64,000 nucleotides of DNA. Source: Bin87 sp964502995. GTDB lineage: Bacteria; Chloroflexota; Dehalococcoidia; Lucifugimonadales; UBA3495. This document shows, piece by piece, positions 41,048 to 50,262 of the stretch (position 1 is the first letter of the stretch; every line of letters starts with the position of its first letter). A program made the translations under genes and the position numbers. The notes under the pieces were generated by a model, which saw only the letters and a program-made list of their open reading frames with translations, was not told the DNA's origin and did not search any database. The stretch spans positions 42,229-106,228 of the forward strand of contig CAZCZB010000005.1 in the NCBI GenBank assembly GCA_964502995.1, read 5' to 3'.

Positions 41048-42274
41048 TCAGATTACACCAGTTTCACGCAACTTGCGCAAATCGTGAGCGGTAACATTGC
41101 ACAGTTCAGCCAGCACTTGTGCATTGTGCATCCCAAGGGATGGTGCTCCGGGAACATCCGGCAGCGGCTGCCCGTCGAACAATACCGGGAAGCCGGCAAC
41201 AACCTCATCGACCTCACCATCGAATGCCGCGTTGCGCATGGGACGCAGCGCGCCGCGGTCCCGGAAGTGTTGGTCAGCAAGGATCTCCGGGACTGTTCGC
41301 ACAGGAGCGCAGGGGACATCGCCGGCCGACAGGCACTCCAACGCCTCGGCCCGCGACATTTTGCCGATTCGCTTTTGCACTTCGGCGCGCGCGCCTTCGG
41401 CGTTCTCCGAGCGCACCTGGTAGCGCGCGAACCGTTCGTCCTCGATCAGTTCCGGCATGGCAATGGCATTGCACAGCCGTCGCCACTGGTCGTCGCTGGC
41501 AGCGGTGATGATTATTGCCCCGTCGCTGGCCTGGTACTGCCCGGTTGGCCCGCTGCGGCTGTTGTTGCCAGTGCGCAAAGGGATGCCAGCGGCCATGTCT
41601 TCTTCGAGATTTTCCATGAGCATCAACGACGTCAGGGTATCCATCATCGACACGTCGAGATACGACCCCTTGCCGGTGCGTTCCTTTTCGCGCAGCGCGG
41701 CCAGGATCGCCGTGGACGCGAACATGGGCGTGACCAGATCGCCGATGTAGAATCCGACGCGAGTTGGCGGACCGTCGGGCTCGCCGTTGATGTCCATGAG
41801 GCCGCTCATTCCCTGGATTTGAGGGTCGTGAGCCGGTTGATGCGAGTAGGGTCCCGTCTGGCCGTACCCGGAGATGCTGGCGTAGATGACGCCCGGGTTC
41901 ACGGCCGACACATCATCGTAACCAAGACCAAGCCGGGTCATGGAGCCGGGCGCGAGGTTTTCCAGCACGATGTCGGACTGGCGGGCCATCTCCAGGAACA
42001 GCTCACGGCCTCTGGGGTTTTTCAGGTCCAGCGTAACGCTCTTGACGCCCTGGCTGCGCTTGAGGAATCGGGTGGCGATGTGCTTTTCGGATCGTTGTTC
42101 GGACTGGATGCCGTCGGGCCCGGCGAAGGGCCCGTTGCCGCGCACCGGATCGCCCCGCCCGGGAATTTCAATCTTGATCACATCGGCGCCCAAACGGGCC
42201 AGCGTCATGCTCAAAAACGGGCCGGCCAGGAACACCGTAACGGCAAGAACCCTCAGATCAGCAAGCGGTCGCAT
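41048..42274 (-). CDS. CaiB/BaiF family CoA-transferase
   Basis: 408 residues of family III CoA transferases. N-terminal VLAVTVFLAGPFLSMTLARLGADVIKIE and KSVTLDLKNPRG are typical; the catalytic Asp is expected in GFYIGDLVTPMF. It moves CoA between carboxylic acids without a Glu-CoA intermediate at the usual class I site. ATG at 42274 has GGGAGG upstream. A minus-strand TATAAT is at 42343-42348. Substrate not determined. Confidence 0.93.
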   Translation of the reverse strand: MRPLADLRVLAVTVFLAGPFLSMTLARLGADVIKIEIPGRGDPVRGNGPFAGPDGIQSEQRSEKHIATRFLKRSQGVKSVTLDLKNPRGRELFLEMARQSDIVLENLAPGSMTRLGLGYDDVSAVNPGVIYASISGYGQTGPYSHQPAHDPQIQGMSGLMDINGEPDGPPTRVGFYIGDLVTPMFASTAILAALREKERTGKGSYLDVSMMDTLTSLMLMENLEEDMAAGIPLRTGNNSRSGPTGQYQASDGAIIITAASDDQWRRLCNAIAMPELIEDERFARYQVRSENAEGARAEVQKRIGKMSRAEALECLSAGDVPCAPVRTVPEILADQHFRDRGALRPMRNAAFDGEVDEVVAGFPVLFDGQPLPDVPGAPSLGMHNAQVLAELCNVTAHDLRKLRETGVI

Positions 42275-42342
42275 ATCAACCTCCCAGCGCGGCAACCTCA
42301 AAGCAGGTATGGGTTACCGGCGCGCCAACGATTGCGAGGCGG

Positions 42343-42348
42343 ATTATA
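42343..42348 (-). promoter_or_regulatory. Putative -10 box of CaiB gene
   Basis: TATAAT on the minus strand, about 68 bp before the ATG at 42274; no clear -35. Confidence 0.4.
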
Positions 42349-42543
42349 CACGGCGGGGGACTGCATTATTGGGACGGATGGCTCTGCACGGTCGCCGGCG
42401 CGAGAACCGACGGGACTGGATGCCACACGCACCGGACATTCGGGGATTGGACGATGAGGGCCGCAGCGAGACCGTTTCCTGTCGCGTCCCGTTTCCGATA
42501 CACTGCCACAATCCATAGTTCGCAACCCTCAGGATTTATTCAC

Positions 42544-42753
42544 ATGTGCCGCAGCATCAAAACGCTTCGCCGCCCCGACGAACCCGCCTCCGATGACGAG
42601 GTATATGCGGCGGCGTTGCAGTTCGTCCGCAAGATCAGCGGCTACCGGCAGCCCTCCCGCGCCAACGCGCCGGCCTTCGACCAGGCGGTGGTTGATGTGG
42701 CCCGTTCCGCCCGGGCCCTGCTGGATTCGTTGCAGACTCCGGCGGGTCGGTGA
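42544..42753 (+). CDS. DUF2277 family protein
   Basis: 69 residues starting MCRSIKTLRRPDEPAS, the family signature, followed by DDEVYAAALQFVRKISGYRQPS. The upstream frame from 42454 is not conserved and is discarded. DUF2277 proteins are small helical proteins of unknown function. It ends 4 bp before the YkgJ-like gene, so they are likely one operon. Confidence 0.85.
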   Translation: MCRSIKTLRRPDEPASDDEVYAAALQFVRKISGYRQPSRANAPAFDQAVVDVARSARALLDSLQTPAGR

Positions 42754-42757
42754 CGCC

Positions 42758-43093
42758 ATGCTGGATTTGACGCCGGCGGAGGCCAGCCGCATCTGCATGG
42801 ACGAGTGCCGCGCCATGTGCTGCCGCGGGCCGTTGATCCTGCGGTTGGGACCCGACGAGGTGGCCGGATTTTACCGGTCGGCCGAGAGTCTGGGAGCGAC
42901 CGCTTCCATCAAACCAACCGCAGACGGCGGCGGCAATCTGCTGTTTCTCGATCATCCAGGCGAATGCTGCCCCATGCTGAACCAGAACACCTACGGCTGT
43001 CGCATCTACGACGAACGACCGAGGGTATGCCGGGAGTTTCCCCGCAAACCTGAACCCGGCTGCGCCATCTCCGGCTGGGTTGACGAGGGGTGA
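42758..43093 (+). CDS. YkgJ-family cysteine-cluster protein
   Basis: 111 residues with the metal-binding Cys pattern CMDECRAMCC, then ECCPML and CRIYDERPRVCREFP, typical of YkgJ/CxxCxxCC putative zinc or Fe-S proteins. The start at 42758 follows the DUF2277 stop by 4 bp. Members are linked to DUF2277-like neighbours in several Chloroflexota; the role is not known. Confidence 0.85.
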   Translation: MLDLTPAEASRICMDECRAMCCRGPLILRLGPDEVAGFYRSAESLGATASIKPTADGGGNLLFLDHPGECCPMLNQNTYGCRIYDERPRVCREFPRKPEPGCAISGWVDEG

Positions 43094-43149
43094 TCGGAAC
43101 CCGTTGGCGGCGTCGCCGAGGAAACTCTTTGGACGCGGCCCAGCCCGCC

Positions 43150-43178
43150 CATGGTTCGACAGGCTCACCATGAGCGGG
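43150..43178. repeat. Dispersed repeat type C
   Basis: ATGGTTCGACAGGCTCACCAT followed by GAGCGGGC. The same sequence occurs at 8345-8371, and a diverged form near 31455. Confidence 0.75.
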
Positions 43179-43325
43179 CTGGCTAGTTCCTAGCGCGAGC
43201 GGACTGGCTTCGTATGACGTGCGGTTTCCGAGTGCTGATACCGCCGGTTCCCGGCGCGACCTGACTGGTCGGTTCCCGGCGCGAGCGGGCTGTGCAACCG
43301 GCGACGATGTTGCCTCGCCGGTCGA

Positions 43326-44543
43326 TCAACCTGTGGTGAAACGGGCCGCTTCCTCCGAGCCTCCGGTGGCGTCGCCCTCGCTGTAGGAGTGGGCGCCCGC
43401 TCCGGCCAGCGCGCCGCCCTGCACGATGAGGTATTCCTCGCGAATGGGTCGGCCGTCGAACCAGCATTCCAGGATCTCGCGGACGCCGGCGGCATACCGC
43501 GCCTGCGCTGACAGGGATGTACCCGACGTGTGCGGCGTCATGGCGTGGTTGGGCATGGATCGCCACGGGTGGTCGTTGGGCGCGGGCTGGGGGAACCAGA
43601 CGTCGCCGGCGTATCCGGCCAGTTGACCGCTCTCCAACGCTCTCACGATTGCCTCGCGGTTGCAGATCTTGCCCCGGGCGGTGTTGACGATATATGAGCC
43701 GCGCTTCATCTTGCCGATCAGTTCGTCGTTGAACATGTCCTCGGTCTCAGGGTGCAGCGGGCAGTGGATGCTCACCACGTCGCACACGCTGACCAGCGAC
43801 TCGACCGTGGGGTGGAAGGTCGCGCCGAGTTCGGCTTCCACGTCGGCGGGCAGGCGGTGGCGGTCGGTGTAGTGCAGGTTGACGTCAAAGGGCTTCATCC
43901 GCTTGAGAACCGCCTGCCCGATGCGTCCGGCGGCCACCACGCCCACGTCCATGCCCTCGATGTCGTAGGAGCGTGAGGCGGCATCGGCGATGTTCCAGCC
44001 ACCGCGCATGACCCAGCCGTACTGCGGGATGTAGTCGCGGACCAGCGCCAGCATCTGCATCACGGCGTGCTCGGCGACGCTGATGCTGTTGCACCAGGTT
44101 ACCTCGGCCACCGTTATGCCACGGTCGATGGCGGCCTGGAGATCAACGTGGTCGGACCCGATGCCGGCGGTGATGGCGATTTTCAGGTTGCGCGCTTTTT
44201 CGATTCGCTCTGCCGTCAGGTAAGCCGGCCAGAAGGGTTGTGAAATCACCACGTCGGCATCCACCAATTCGCGCTCGAACACCGAATCGGAACTGTCCTT
44301 GTCGGCGGTGACGATGTATTCGTGGCCTCGCGATTTCAGGAAATCCGACAGGCCCAGCCCTCCCGACACCGAGCCCAGCAGGTGGCCGGGCGTGAAGTCG
44401 ATGGACGCGGGTGAGGGCAGCGTTTGCCCGTCGGGATATTGGGTGAGGGTTGGGATGCCCGCGCGGGCGTAGTCGGGCGGGAATCCCGCCACGGGATCGT
44501 CGTAGAGTACGCAAAGGACCTTATGACCGGAATTGGAACTCAT
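43326..44543 (-). CDS. fdh: NAD-dependent formate dehydrogenase
   Basis: 405 residues of the D-2-hydroxyacid dehydrogenase superfamily with the specific signature of cofactor-only NAD-FDH: ISQPFWPAYL, AGIGSDHVDL, NSISVAEH, VAAGRIGQAV (Rossmann motif), PLHPETE and HTSGTSLSAQ with the catalytic His. It oxidises formate to CO2 and makes NADH without metals. AAGGAGG lies 7-8 bp before the ATG at 44543. This suggests C1 or formate use, or energy recovery from formate. Confidence 0.93.
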   Translation of the reverse strand: MSSNSGHKVLCVLYDDPVAGFPPDYARAGIPTLTQYPDGQTLPSPASIDFTPGHLLGSVSGGLGLSDFLKSRGHEYIVTADKDSSDSVFERELVDADVVISQPFWPAYLTAERIEKARNLKIAITAGIGSDHVDLQAAIDRGITVAEVTWCNSISVAEHAVMQMLALVRDYIPQYGWVMRGGWNIADAASRSYDIEGMDVGVVAAGRIGQAVLKRMKPFDVNLHYTDRHRLPADVEAELGATFHPTVESLVSVCDVVSIHCPLHPETEDMFNDELIGKMKRGSYIVNTARGKICNREAIVRALESGQLAGYAGDVWFPQPAPNDHPWRSMPNHAMTPHTSGTSLSAQARYAAGVREILECWFDGRPIREEYLIVQGGALAGAGAHSYSEGDATGGSEEAARFTTG

Positions 44544-44650
44544 CGCTAACCTCCTTGGCGGTGCCCATCATCCGAAGCTTCGGAGCGTTTTGAAAGTTCG
44601 CCTAATGTAACGCCAAGAACCCGCACGCGCAATGCGCAGGCGCATACCCA

Positions 44651-44838
44651 GGGCCTTTCGATTATTGCCACACCGACCGGTATTCCGCTCATGGTGCGAA
44701 ACGTCCGCCTTTGGCGGGAGCCTGCCGTAGGCCCGCCCGTGGAGGGTCGAACCATGAACCCCATCCTTCGACAAGCTCCCGCCACGGGCGGACGTTTCGC
44801 AGGATGAGCGGGTAGGCGGGGCGATAATCGAAAGGCCC
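44651..44838. repeat. Nested imperfect palindrome (MITE-like element)
   Basis: Outer arms 44651-44668 and 44821-44838 match in 17 of 18 positions as inverted repeats. Inner arms 44696-44720 and 44776-44800 match in 22 of 25. A GCATACCCA sequence flanks both sides (44642 and 44842). The centre holds type C-like TTCGACAAGCTC. The whole could fold into one long hairpin. No transposase is inside, so a MITE-like or REP-like non-autonomous element is the best reading. Confidence 0.7.
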
Positions 44839-44934
44839 TGCGCATACCCAAGTGCGATTGACACCATCAGGCACGCAAGATCGTCGGGCCGGCACCAAGG
44901 TTGCGGGATTCAAGGGATGAACCCGTTGGGGCAA

Positions 44935-45102
44935 TCAGTCGCCTGACTCCTTCCAATCCGCCATGCCGACCACTTCCGATTGGGCCGATTTTCTGCGTAT
45001 TTGCCACTGCTTGACCCGACGCTCGATCAGGAATCTGGTCGCCCAACCGATTCCCAACGCCGCGGCGATGCAAACGATCACGTAACTATACGGTTCCGCC
45101 AT
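44935..45102 (-). CDS. Small single-pass membrane protein
   Basis: 55 residues: MAEPYSYVIVCIAAALG, then one membrane helix (VIVCIAAALGIGWATRFLI) followed by a basic stretch (ERRVKQWQIRRK). An AGGA-type ribosome-binding site lies upstream of the ATG at 45102. Too short for common ORF cut-offs, but the hydrophobic-then-basic layout suits a positive-inside membrane protein. No family recognised. Confidence 0.5.
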   Translation of the reverse strand: MAEPYSYVIVCIAAALGIGWATRFLIERRVKQWQIRRKSAQSEVVGMADWKESGD

Positions 45103-45496
45103 GACCAACACCCGTTCCTGTGGTTGGGATATACCTATAGACGGTATTCAATCCGTAATACGCCTTGCGCCCATCCGCGGATCACTCGCCACGACACCAA
45201 ATCCAGATTCTGGAAGGCCGGAATCGAACCACCGGCGCCGCGCTCAAAGCGTGTCCACGCGGGAGCACGAGCGGCGGCGGTGTTGACCGTGAGATTGCTG
45301 GACACGCCAGCGCGCCCATGAGCCTAGCAGGGCGGCAGCCCGGGCTACTACCACTCTACGGGGCCAGTTTGAGGCTAAAAATGGCCCGGTAGGCCGATGT
45401 GCGTACACAACGCCGTATCAACGGTCCGTATGATCAGGACACCGTCGTTCCGCAGATGCGCGGTTGGCGAGGGTCGAAAACTCGTCCGGGGAACAT
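45103..45496. other. Intergenic region with tRNA-like T-arm
   Basis: 394 bp. On the minus strand 45214-45237 reads like a T-arm (GGTTCGATTCCGGCC), and 45340-45362 like a D-arm (GTAGAGTGGTAGTAGC), but no matching acceptor or anticodon stem joins them, so no tRNA is called. Nothing else supported. Confidence 0.45.
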
Positions 45497-47356
45497 TCAG
45501 CCCAACCCGTGCTCGGCCAGCACGGGCTTGATTGCTTCCACCAGCGGCGGCAGGTATTCGTTCCAGTCCCCCACAATGCCGTAGTCGGCGGCGCGGAAAA
45601 TGGCGGCGCGGTGGTTCCGGTTGATGGCCAGAATCACGCCGGCCTTCTGGATGCCGACGGTGTGGTTGAACGCGCCGCGTATGCCCACCGCCAGGTAAAC
45701 CTGCGGCGCGATGGTACGTCCGCTGATTCCCACCTGAACATGGTGAGGCAGCCAGCCGGAATGCACGACGTTGCGCGTGGTGCAGATGGACCCACCAATC
45801 GCCGAGGCGAACTCCTGGACGGCGGGCACGCCCTCCTCGGTGACGCCCATACCAACGCCGATTACGACCTCGGCGGATGTGAGTTCCAGGGCTCCATGTT
45901 CCTCCGACAGATGCTCGCTCACCAGCGTAACGTCCTCACCGGAGGGGGCCGCCGGCGCGATGGCATCGATGCGGATCGATCTGGCTCCGTCCTCGGGAGC
46001 GGCCGGTGTCAGTACTCCGGGGCGCAGGGTTACCAGGTTGGGCAGGGTTTTGGACAGGATGGGAGCGACGACGTTGCCGCCCAGCGCGGGTTTGAGTTGA
46101 ACCAGTTGGCCGGCATCGTTGATTTCGAGGTCGATGGCGTCGCCGGTCAGGCCGAGGCCCTGGCGCGCGGCGATTCGGGCGGCCAGGTCGCGTCCGTCGG
46201 CGGTGGCGGCGAACAGCACGGCATAGGGAGGATCGGCGGCGATGGCTTCGGACAGGCTGTCAGCAACGCCGCGTCCGCAGATGGGTCCGAGACCGCTGGC
46301 GTCCAGCGTCAGCACGCGGTCGGCGCCGCCGGCGGTGAGATCGCGGATGATGCCAGCCCGGCTGGCGTCGTCGCCGGTTCCGTCGGAGATGACCACCGCG
46401 ACGACCTCGCTTTGCGTGATCGGAGTCAGGGCACGGGCCTTGCCGAGCATCTCCAGCGTCACTTGGCGCACGCCGTCGCCGGACAGTTCCGCCAACACCC
46501 ACATGGGCCGGTCGCCGCCGTCATAGTGGGGCAGATCACCATCACCGGAATCGGAGGCGTCCTGCCGGTCCAATGCGGCCAGTCGTTCGCCAAGATGCTC
46601 GGCGATCTGGCGGGCAGCCTCCTCCGGCGTCTCGTCCCGGACAACCACGCCGAGGCGGTCGGGTTCGACCAGCCTGATATCCTCAACCCAGGTTGGCGAT
46701 CCATCCAGGCCGAACAGCGACAGGTCATCGGTCAGATCGGAGCAGGTCAGTTGCTCGACAGTCTTGCCCTCGGCCTCCTCCATCTCCTCGCGGCCCGGGT
46801 AGCGTTCCTGACCCGCGCCTTCGGTTACGCAGACCACGGCGGGCAGCGGACATTCCATGACCTGGTAGCCCTCGTCCGTGACCCGCTCGACGCTGATGCG
46901 GTTGGCGGCGCGGTCGATTTCCAGTTTGCGGACGTTGCTGATGTGTGGCAGACCCATGAGTTCCGCGACCTCGGGCCCAACCTGGCCGGTTTCGGCATCG
47001 CTGCTGTTGCGGCCGCACACGATGAGGTCGGCGGATTCGCGGCGCAATGCCAACGAGAGGGCCTGCGCCGTGGCCAGGGTGTCGCTGCCGGCCAGCGCGC
47101 GGTCGGACAGCAGAACGGCGCGGTCGGCGCCCAGGGCGTAGCATTGGGTAAGTCCTTCGGCAGCGTTGGGCGGCCCCATGGACAGGGCGACGACGCTGTC
47201 GTCGCTTTCCTTGAGGTCGACGGCCATGTTGATGCCGAGCAGGTCGAAGGGGTTGATCTCCGAGGGGACGCCCTCGCGTTGGATAACCTTGTTTTCGTAG
47301 TCGAACTGTATGCGGGAAACCACGGGGACGTATTTCACGCAGACTGCTATTTTCAT
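45497..47356 (-). CDS. Fused electron transfer flavoprotein, EtfB-EtfA
   Basis: 619 residues that join both ETF subunits in one chain. Residues 1-255 match EtfB (MKIAVCVKYVPVV, NPFDLLGINMAVDLKE, DLIVCGRNSSDAETGQVGPEVAELMGLP). Residues about 283-619 match EtfA (MWVLAELSGDGV, LTGDAIDLEI, then the FAD domain QVGISGRTIAPQVYLAVGI at about 541 and ADYGIVGD). It carries electrons from flavin dehydrogenases, such as acyl-CoA or dimethylglycine types, to the quinone pool via ETF-QO. Separate genes are the norm. It lies 5 bp downstream of pncB. Confidence 0.93.
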   Translation of the reverse strand: MKIAVCVKYVPVVSRIQFDYENKVIQREGVPSEINPFDLLGINMAVDLKESDDSVVALSMGPPNAAEGLTQCYALGADRAVLLSDRALAGSDTLATAQALSLALRRESADLIVCGRNSSDAETGQVGPEVAELMGLPHISNVRKLEIDRAANRISVERVTDEGYQVMECPLPAVVCVTEGAGQERYPGREEMEEAEGKTVEQLTCSDLTDDLSLFGLDGSPTWVEDIRLVEPDRLGVVVRDETPEEAARQIAEHLGERLAALDRQDASDSGDGDLPHYDGGDRPMWVLAELSGDGVRQVTLEMLGKARALTPITQSEVVAVVISDGTGDDASRAGIIRDLTAGGADRVLTLDASGLGPICGRGVADSLSEAIAADPPYAVLFAATADGRDLAARIAARQGLGLTGDAIDLEINDAGQLVQLKPALGGNVVAPILSKTLPNLVTLRPGVLTPAAPEDGARSIRIDAIAPAAPSGEDVTLVSEHLSEEHGALELTSAEVVIGVGMGVTEEGVPAVQEFASAIGGSICTTRNVVHSGWLPHHVQVGISGRTIAPQVYLAVGIRGAFNHTVGIQKAGVILAINRNHRAAIFRAADYGIVGDWNEYLPPLVEAIKPVLAEHGLG

Positions 47357-47361
47357 CGGGT

Positions 47362-48756
47362 TCAGACTCCTTGGGATTGGCCGGTTGTTATACCGGCGCG
47401 GATCTGCGACTCCAGCCGCTCCAATCCGGCGCTGATGGATACGGGATACTGCGCTGGCGACCGGATTTTCCGGTATTCATCCGGCAACGCTGCCAGACCG
47501 TCGGCAACGCGTTGGCGAGCTTCAACGATTGGACTCGCCGGGATCGTGCGCCGCCCGTCGGCCATCGCCAGGGACAACAGCGGTTGGGCGGATTCGACGG
47601 TTTCGTCCTCCAGGGCGATCACGTCGCCGGCCATCCCGCCATTGGCATCGTGCCGGCGAAACACCTGCTTGCCGCCGGGCAGCGACGCCTTGCCGGCGCT
47701 GAGTTTCATCACAGGGCGGGCGTTGTAGCACACCATCTTGTACACCATGTCGCAGTATGGGGCGTCGGCCGACACGCCGACACGGGTACCCACGCCGAAC
47801 ATGTCGATGGGCGCGCCGCTCTGGATCAACCGGTTGAGTTCGTATTCGTCCAGCCCGCCGCTGGCGACGATGCGGACGTAGTCCAGCCCCGCGTCGTCCA
47901 GAATCCGGCGCACCTGGCGGCTCAAATCATCAAAGTCGCCGGAGTCGAGACGCACGCCGGTGAGCCAATGGCCGTCGGCCTCCATTTCCTTCGCCACATC
48001 GACGGCGATGTGGGCGGCGTTGATGGTGTCATAGGTGTCCAGCAGCAGGATGCTGCGATCCGGGAACCGGCGGCAGTAGGCGCGGAATGCCGCCGCCTCG
48101 TCGTCGAAACTGGTGATGTAGGAGTGGGCCATGGTGCCGGTGGGAGGGATGCCGTAGCGTCGGGCCGCCAGAACGTTGCTGGTCGCGCCGAACCCACCGA
48201 TGTACGAGGCGCGTGCCATGCGCAGGGACGCCTCGGATCCGTGGGTGCGCCGGGCCGCGAAATCGGCCAGCGGACGGCCAGCGGCGGCATCGACGCAACG
48301 GGTCGACTTGGTGGCCAGGAGAGTCTGGTACTGCACCTGGTTGATTGCGATGGTTTCGGCCAGCTGCGCTACGATCACCGGCGCGGTCACTTCGAGCACG
48401 GGTTCGTGGGTGAAGAACAGGCTGCCTTCGGCCATGGCCCTCACGCTGCCGGTGAACCGGAAGCCCCGCAGATATTCGAGGAAGTCATCCGCGAAAACTC
48501 CGGTCTCGTGGAGGTAGTCAACGCTGGCATCGTTGAAGGACAGGGCTTCCAGGCAATCGATGGCGTCGTCGATTCCGGCGGCAACCATGTAGCCACGGTC
48601 GGGCGGATACTCGCGCACGTAGAGGCTGAAGGTCGCTGCCGCGTCCATCCCCTCGGCGAAGTAGGACTGGGCCATGGTCAGTTCGTAGAAATCGGTGAGC
48701 AGGCCGATGTCGCCGGCCGGCAAGGGGAGATAGGGATTTTCGCTCTGGCTGGACAT
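47362..48756 (-). CDS. pncB: Nicotinate phosphoribosyltransferase
   Basis: 464 residues of the PncB family, which makes nicotinate mononucleotide from nicotinate, PRPP and ATP in NAD salvage. DIGLLTDFYELTMAQSYF is the family N terminus; ARRTHGSEASLRMARASYIGGFGATSN and LTGVRLDSGDF are conserved phosphate- and substrate-binding segments, and FGVGTRV follows. Length is normal. First gene of a two-gene unit with the fused ETF. Confidence 0.93.
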   Translation of the reverse strand: MSSQSENPYLPLPAGDIGLLTDFYELTMAQSYFAEGMDAAATFSLYVREYPPDRGYMVAAGIDDAIDCLEALSFNDASVDYLHETGVFADDFLEYLRGFRFTGSVRAMAEGSLFFTHEPVLEVTAPVIVAQLAETIAINQVQYQTLLATKSTRCVDAAAGRPLADFAARRTHGSEASLRMARASYIGGFGATSNVLAARRYGIPPTGTMAHSYITSFDDEAAAFRAYCRRFPDRSILLLDTYDTINAAHIAVDVAKEMEADGHWLTGVRLDSGDFDDLSRQVRRILDDAGLDYVRIVASGGLDEYELNRLIQSGAPIDMFGVGTRVGVSADAPYCDMVYKMVCYNARPVMKLSAGKASLPGGKQVFRRHDANGGMAGDVIALEDETVESAQPLLSLAMADGRRTIPASPIVEARQRVADGLAALPDEYRKIRSPAQYPVSISAGLERLESQIRAGITTGQSQGV

Positions 48757-48901
48757 GAAAACCCGATGCGGCCGACGGTTGGAAGGTGCGAGAGTGCGGC
48801 GCCGGCCGGGAGTGTCCGCATTATCAGTCGGCCCTGCGGTGGTGTCAAACGTCGGTTACACTATGGAGACATTCCGTTTTGGCTATGCTACAGCAGCAGT
48901 T

Positions 48902-48928
48902 GGGGGCAGGTTTGAAACCTGCCCCTAC
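48902..48928. repeat. Dispersed palindrome, type B
   Basis: 27-bp palindrome with core AGGTTTGAAACCT between the divergent pncB and rph genes. Confidence 0.85.
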
Positions 48929-48993
48929 ATGGGCGGACGGCCTCGGAAACCCTGTGGACGCAGCATCACCCGACACTATCCAGGAACAGCGAC

Positions 48994-49722
48994 ATGACCA
49001 ACCCAATCATCCGACACGACGGCCGCCACCCGGACCAATTGCGCCCGGTCCGCATCACGCCCAACTGCCAGCCCTACGCAGAAGGGTCGGCCATGATCGA
49101 AATGGGCGATACGACGGTGCTGTGCGCCGCGTCGGTGGAGGAGGAGGTGCCCGGCTGGATGCGCGGGCGCGGCACCGGTTGGGTCACCGCCGAGTACGAT
49201 ATGCTGCCCCGCGCCACGTCATCCCGTCGTCGCCGGGACCGCGATTCGGGACGCACCGCCAGCCGCTCCCAGGAGATACAGCGACTCATCGGGAGGTCGC
49301 TGCGGGCGGCCACCGACCTGCCGGCCCTGGGCGAGCGGGCCATCTACCTGGACTGCGACGTGCTGCAGGCCGACGGGGGAACGCGCACGGCGGCCATCAC
49401 CGGCGCATACGTGGCGCTGCATCTGGCGCTGCAAGGATTGGTTGCGGACGGCAGGCTGGAAACTGTGCCACTGCATTGCGCGGTGGCCGCCATCAGCATC
49501 GGCATACACGACGGCGGGTTGCTGCTGGACCTGGACTACGCGGAGGACTCCTTCGCCGACGCCGACTTCAACATCGTGCTGACGGACGCCGGCGACATCG
49601 TGGAGATCCAGGGCACCGCCGAGGGCAATCCGTTCCCCCGCCAGCAGGTTGCCGATGCGATGGCGCTGGCGGCGCGGGGTATGGAACCGCTATTCGCCGC
49701 GCAGCGGAGGGCGGTGGGGTGA
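48994..49722 (+). CDS. rph: Ribonuclease PH
   Basis: 242 residues, the phosphorolytic 3'-5' exoribonuclease that trims tRNA 3' ends. Conserved parts are HDGRHPDQLRPVRI, GDTTVLCAASVEE, GTGWVTAEYDMLPRATSSR, RTASRSQEIQRLIGRSLRA and DCDVLQADGGTRTAAITGA. The phosphate-binding region and acidic residues look intact, and length is typical. Confidence 0.95.
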   Translation: MTNPIIRHDGRHPDQLRPVRITPNCQPYAEGSAMIEMGDTTVLCAASVEEEVPGWMRGRGTGWVTAEYDMLPRATSSRRRRDRDSGRTASRSQEIQRLIGRSLRAATDLPALGERAIYLDCDVLQADGGTRTAAITGAYVALHLALQGLVADGRLETVPLHCAVAAISIGIHDGGLLLDLDYAEDSFADADFNIVLTDAGDIVEIQGTAEGNPFPRQQVADAMALAARGMEPLFAAQRRAVG

Positions 49723-49788
49723 TAATAATGTGTTAATATCAGCGAACTCCCTGAGTTGCCAATTCAGGCTCGACAATGGACAAACCAG

Positions 49789-50262
49789 ATGACCCACGAA
49801 CAACAGATGGAGCAATTCTCTTTGGCGCACATCCGGGCGGTCGCGGCTCGGGCAGGATACCAAGTTACCCGAGACGAAACCGACACTGGCCTGGATGGAG
49901 TATTAAAAGGCGACGGTTCGGGCCGGCCAAGAATGGAGTTTCAAGCCAAATCGACCTCCACTGACGTACGCCGCGGAGACTATCTACATTTCCCACTTCC
50001 GGTCGGCAATTACAACATTCTGCGTGATGAAAACAGTGTACTGCCTGCGATCCTGATAGTAGTGACGGTGCCGCGAGATGTACGAGATTGGACGAACCAG
50101 TCGGATGAGCAACTGTGTTTACGCCATTGCGCATACTGGTTGTCCTTAGAAGGCCACCCAGCTGTACCCAACACATCCACAGTAACAGTTTACGTTCCGA
50201 CCACCAACGTATTCAGTAGCGAACAATTGACCACGTTGATGGATCAAACATCGGGAAGGTGA
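49789..50262 (+). CDS. DUF4365 domain protein (PD-(D/E)XK-like nuclease)
   Basis: 157 residues. The core reads AHIRAVAARAGYQVTRDETDTGLDGVL and MEFQAKST, the D...ExK arrangement of DUF4365 endonuclease-like domains, so the catalytic D-ExK residues seem present. Codon and base use are less GC-rich than in neighbouring genes. The start at 49789 is preferred to the TTG at 49756. The gene overlaps the next by GTGA, so they are probably co-translated. DUF4365 proteins often appear in phage-defence settings; a defence role here is inference. Confidence 0.75.
   Translation: MTHEQQMEQFSLAHIRAVAARAGYQVTRDETDTGLDGVLKGDGSGRPRMEFQAKSTSTDVRRGDYLHFPLPVGNYNILRDENSVLPAILIVVTVPRDVRDWTNQSDEQLCLRHCAYWLSLEGHPAVPNTSTVTVYVPTTNVFSSEQLTTLMDQTSGR

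Noticed and set aside
45211..45370. Possible tRNA on the minus strand (T-arm-like GGTTCGATTCC and D-arm-like GTAGAGTGGTAG)
   Set aside because: The two parts are about 105 bp apart, the T-stem has a mismatch, and no acceptor or anticodon stem can be drawn. A covariance search (tRNAscan-SE) would settle it.
45464..47728. Plus-strand open frame of 754 codons
   Set aside because: Antisense to the fused ETF and pncB genes; composition (G, H, Q, V-rich) is that of a shadow frame in high-GC DNA.
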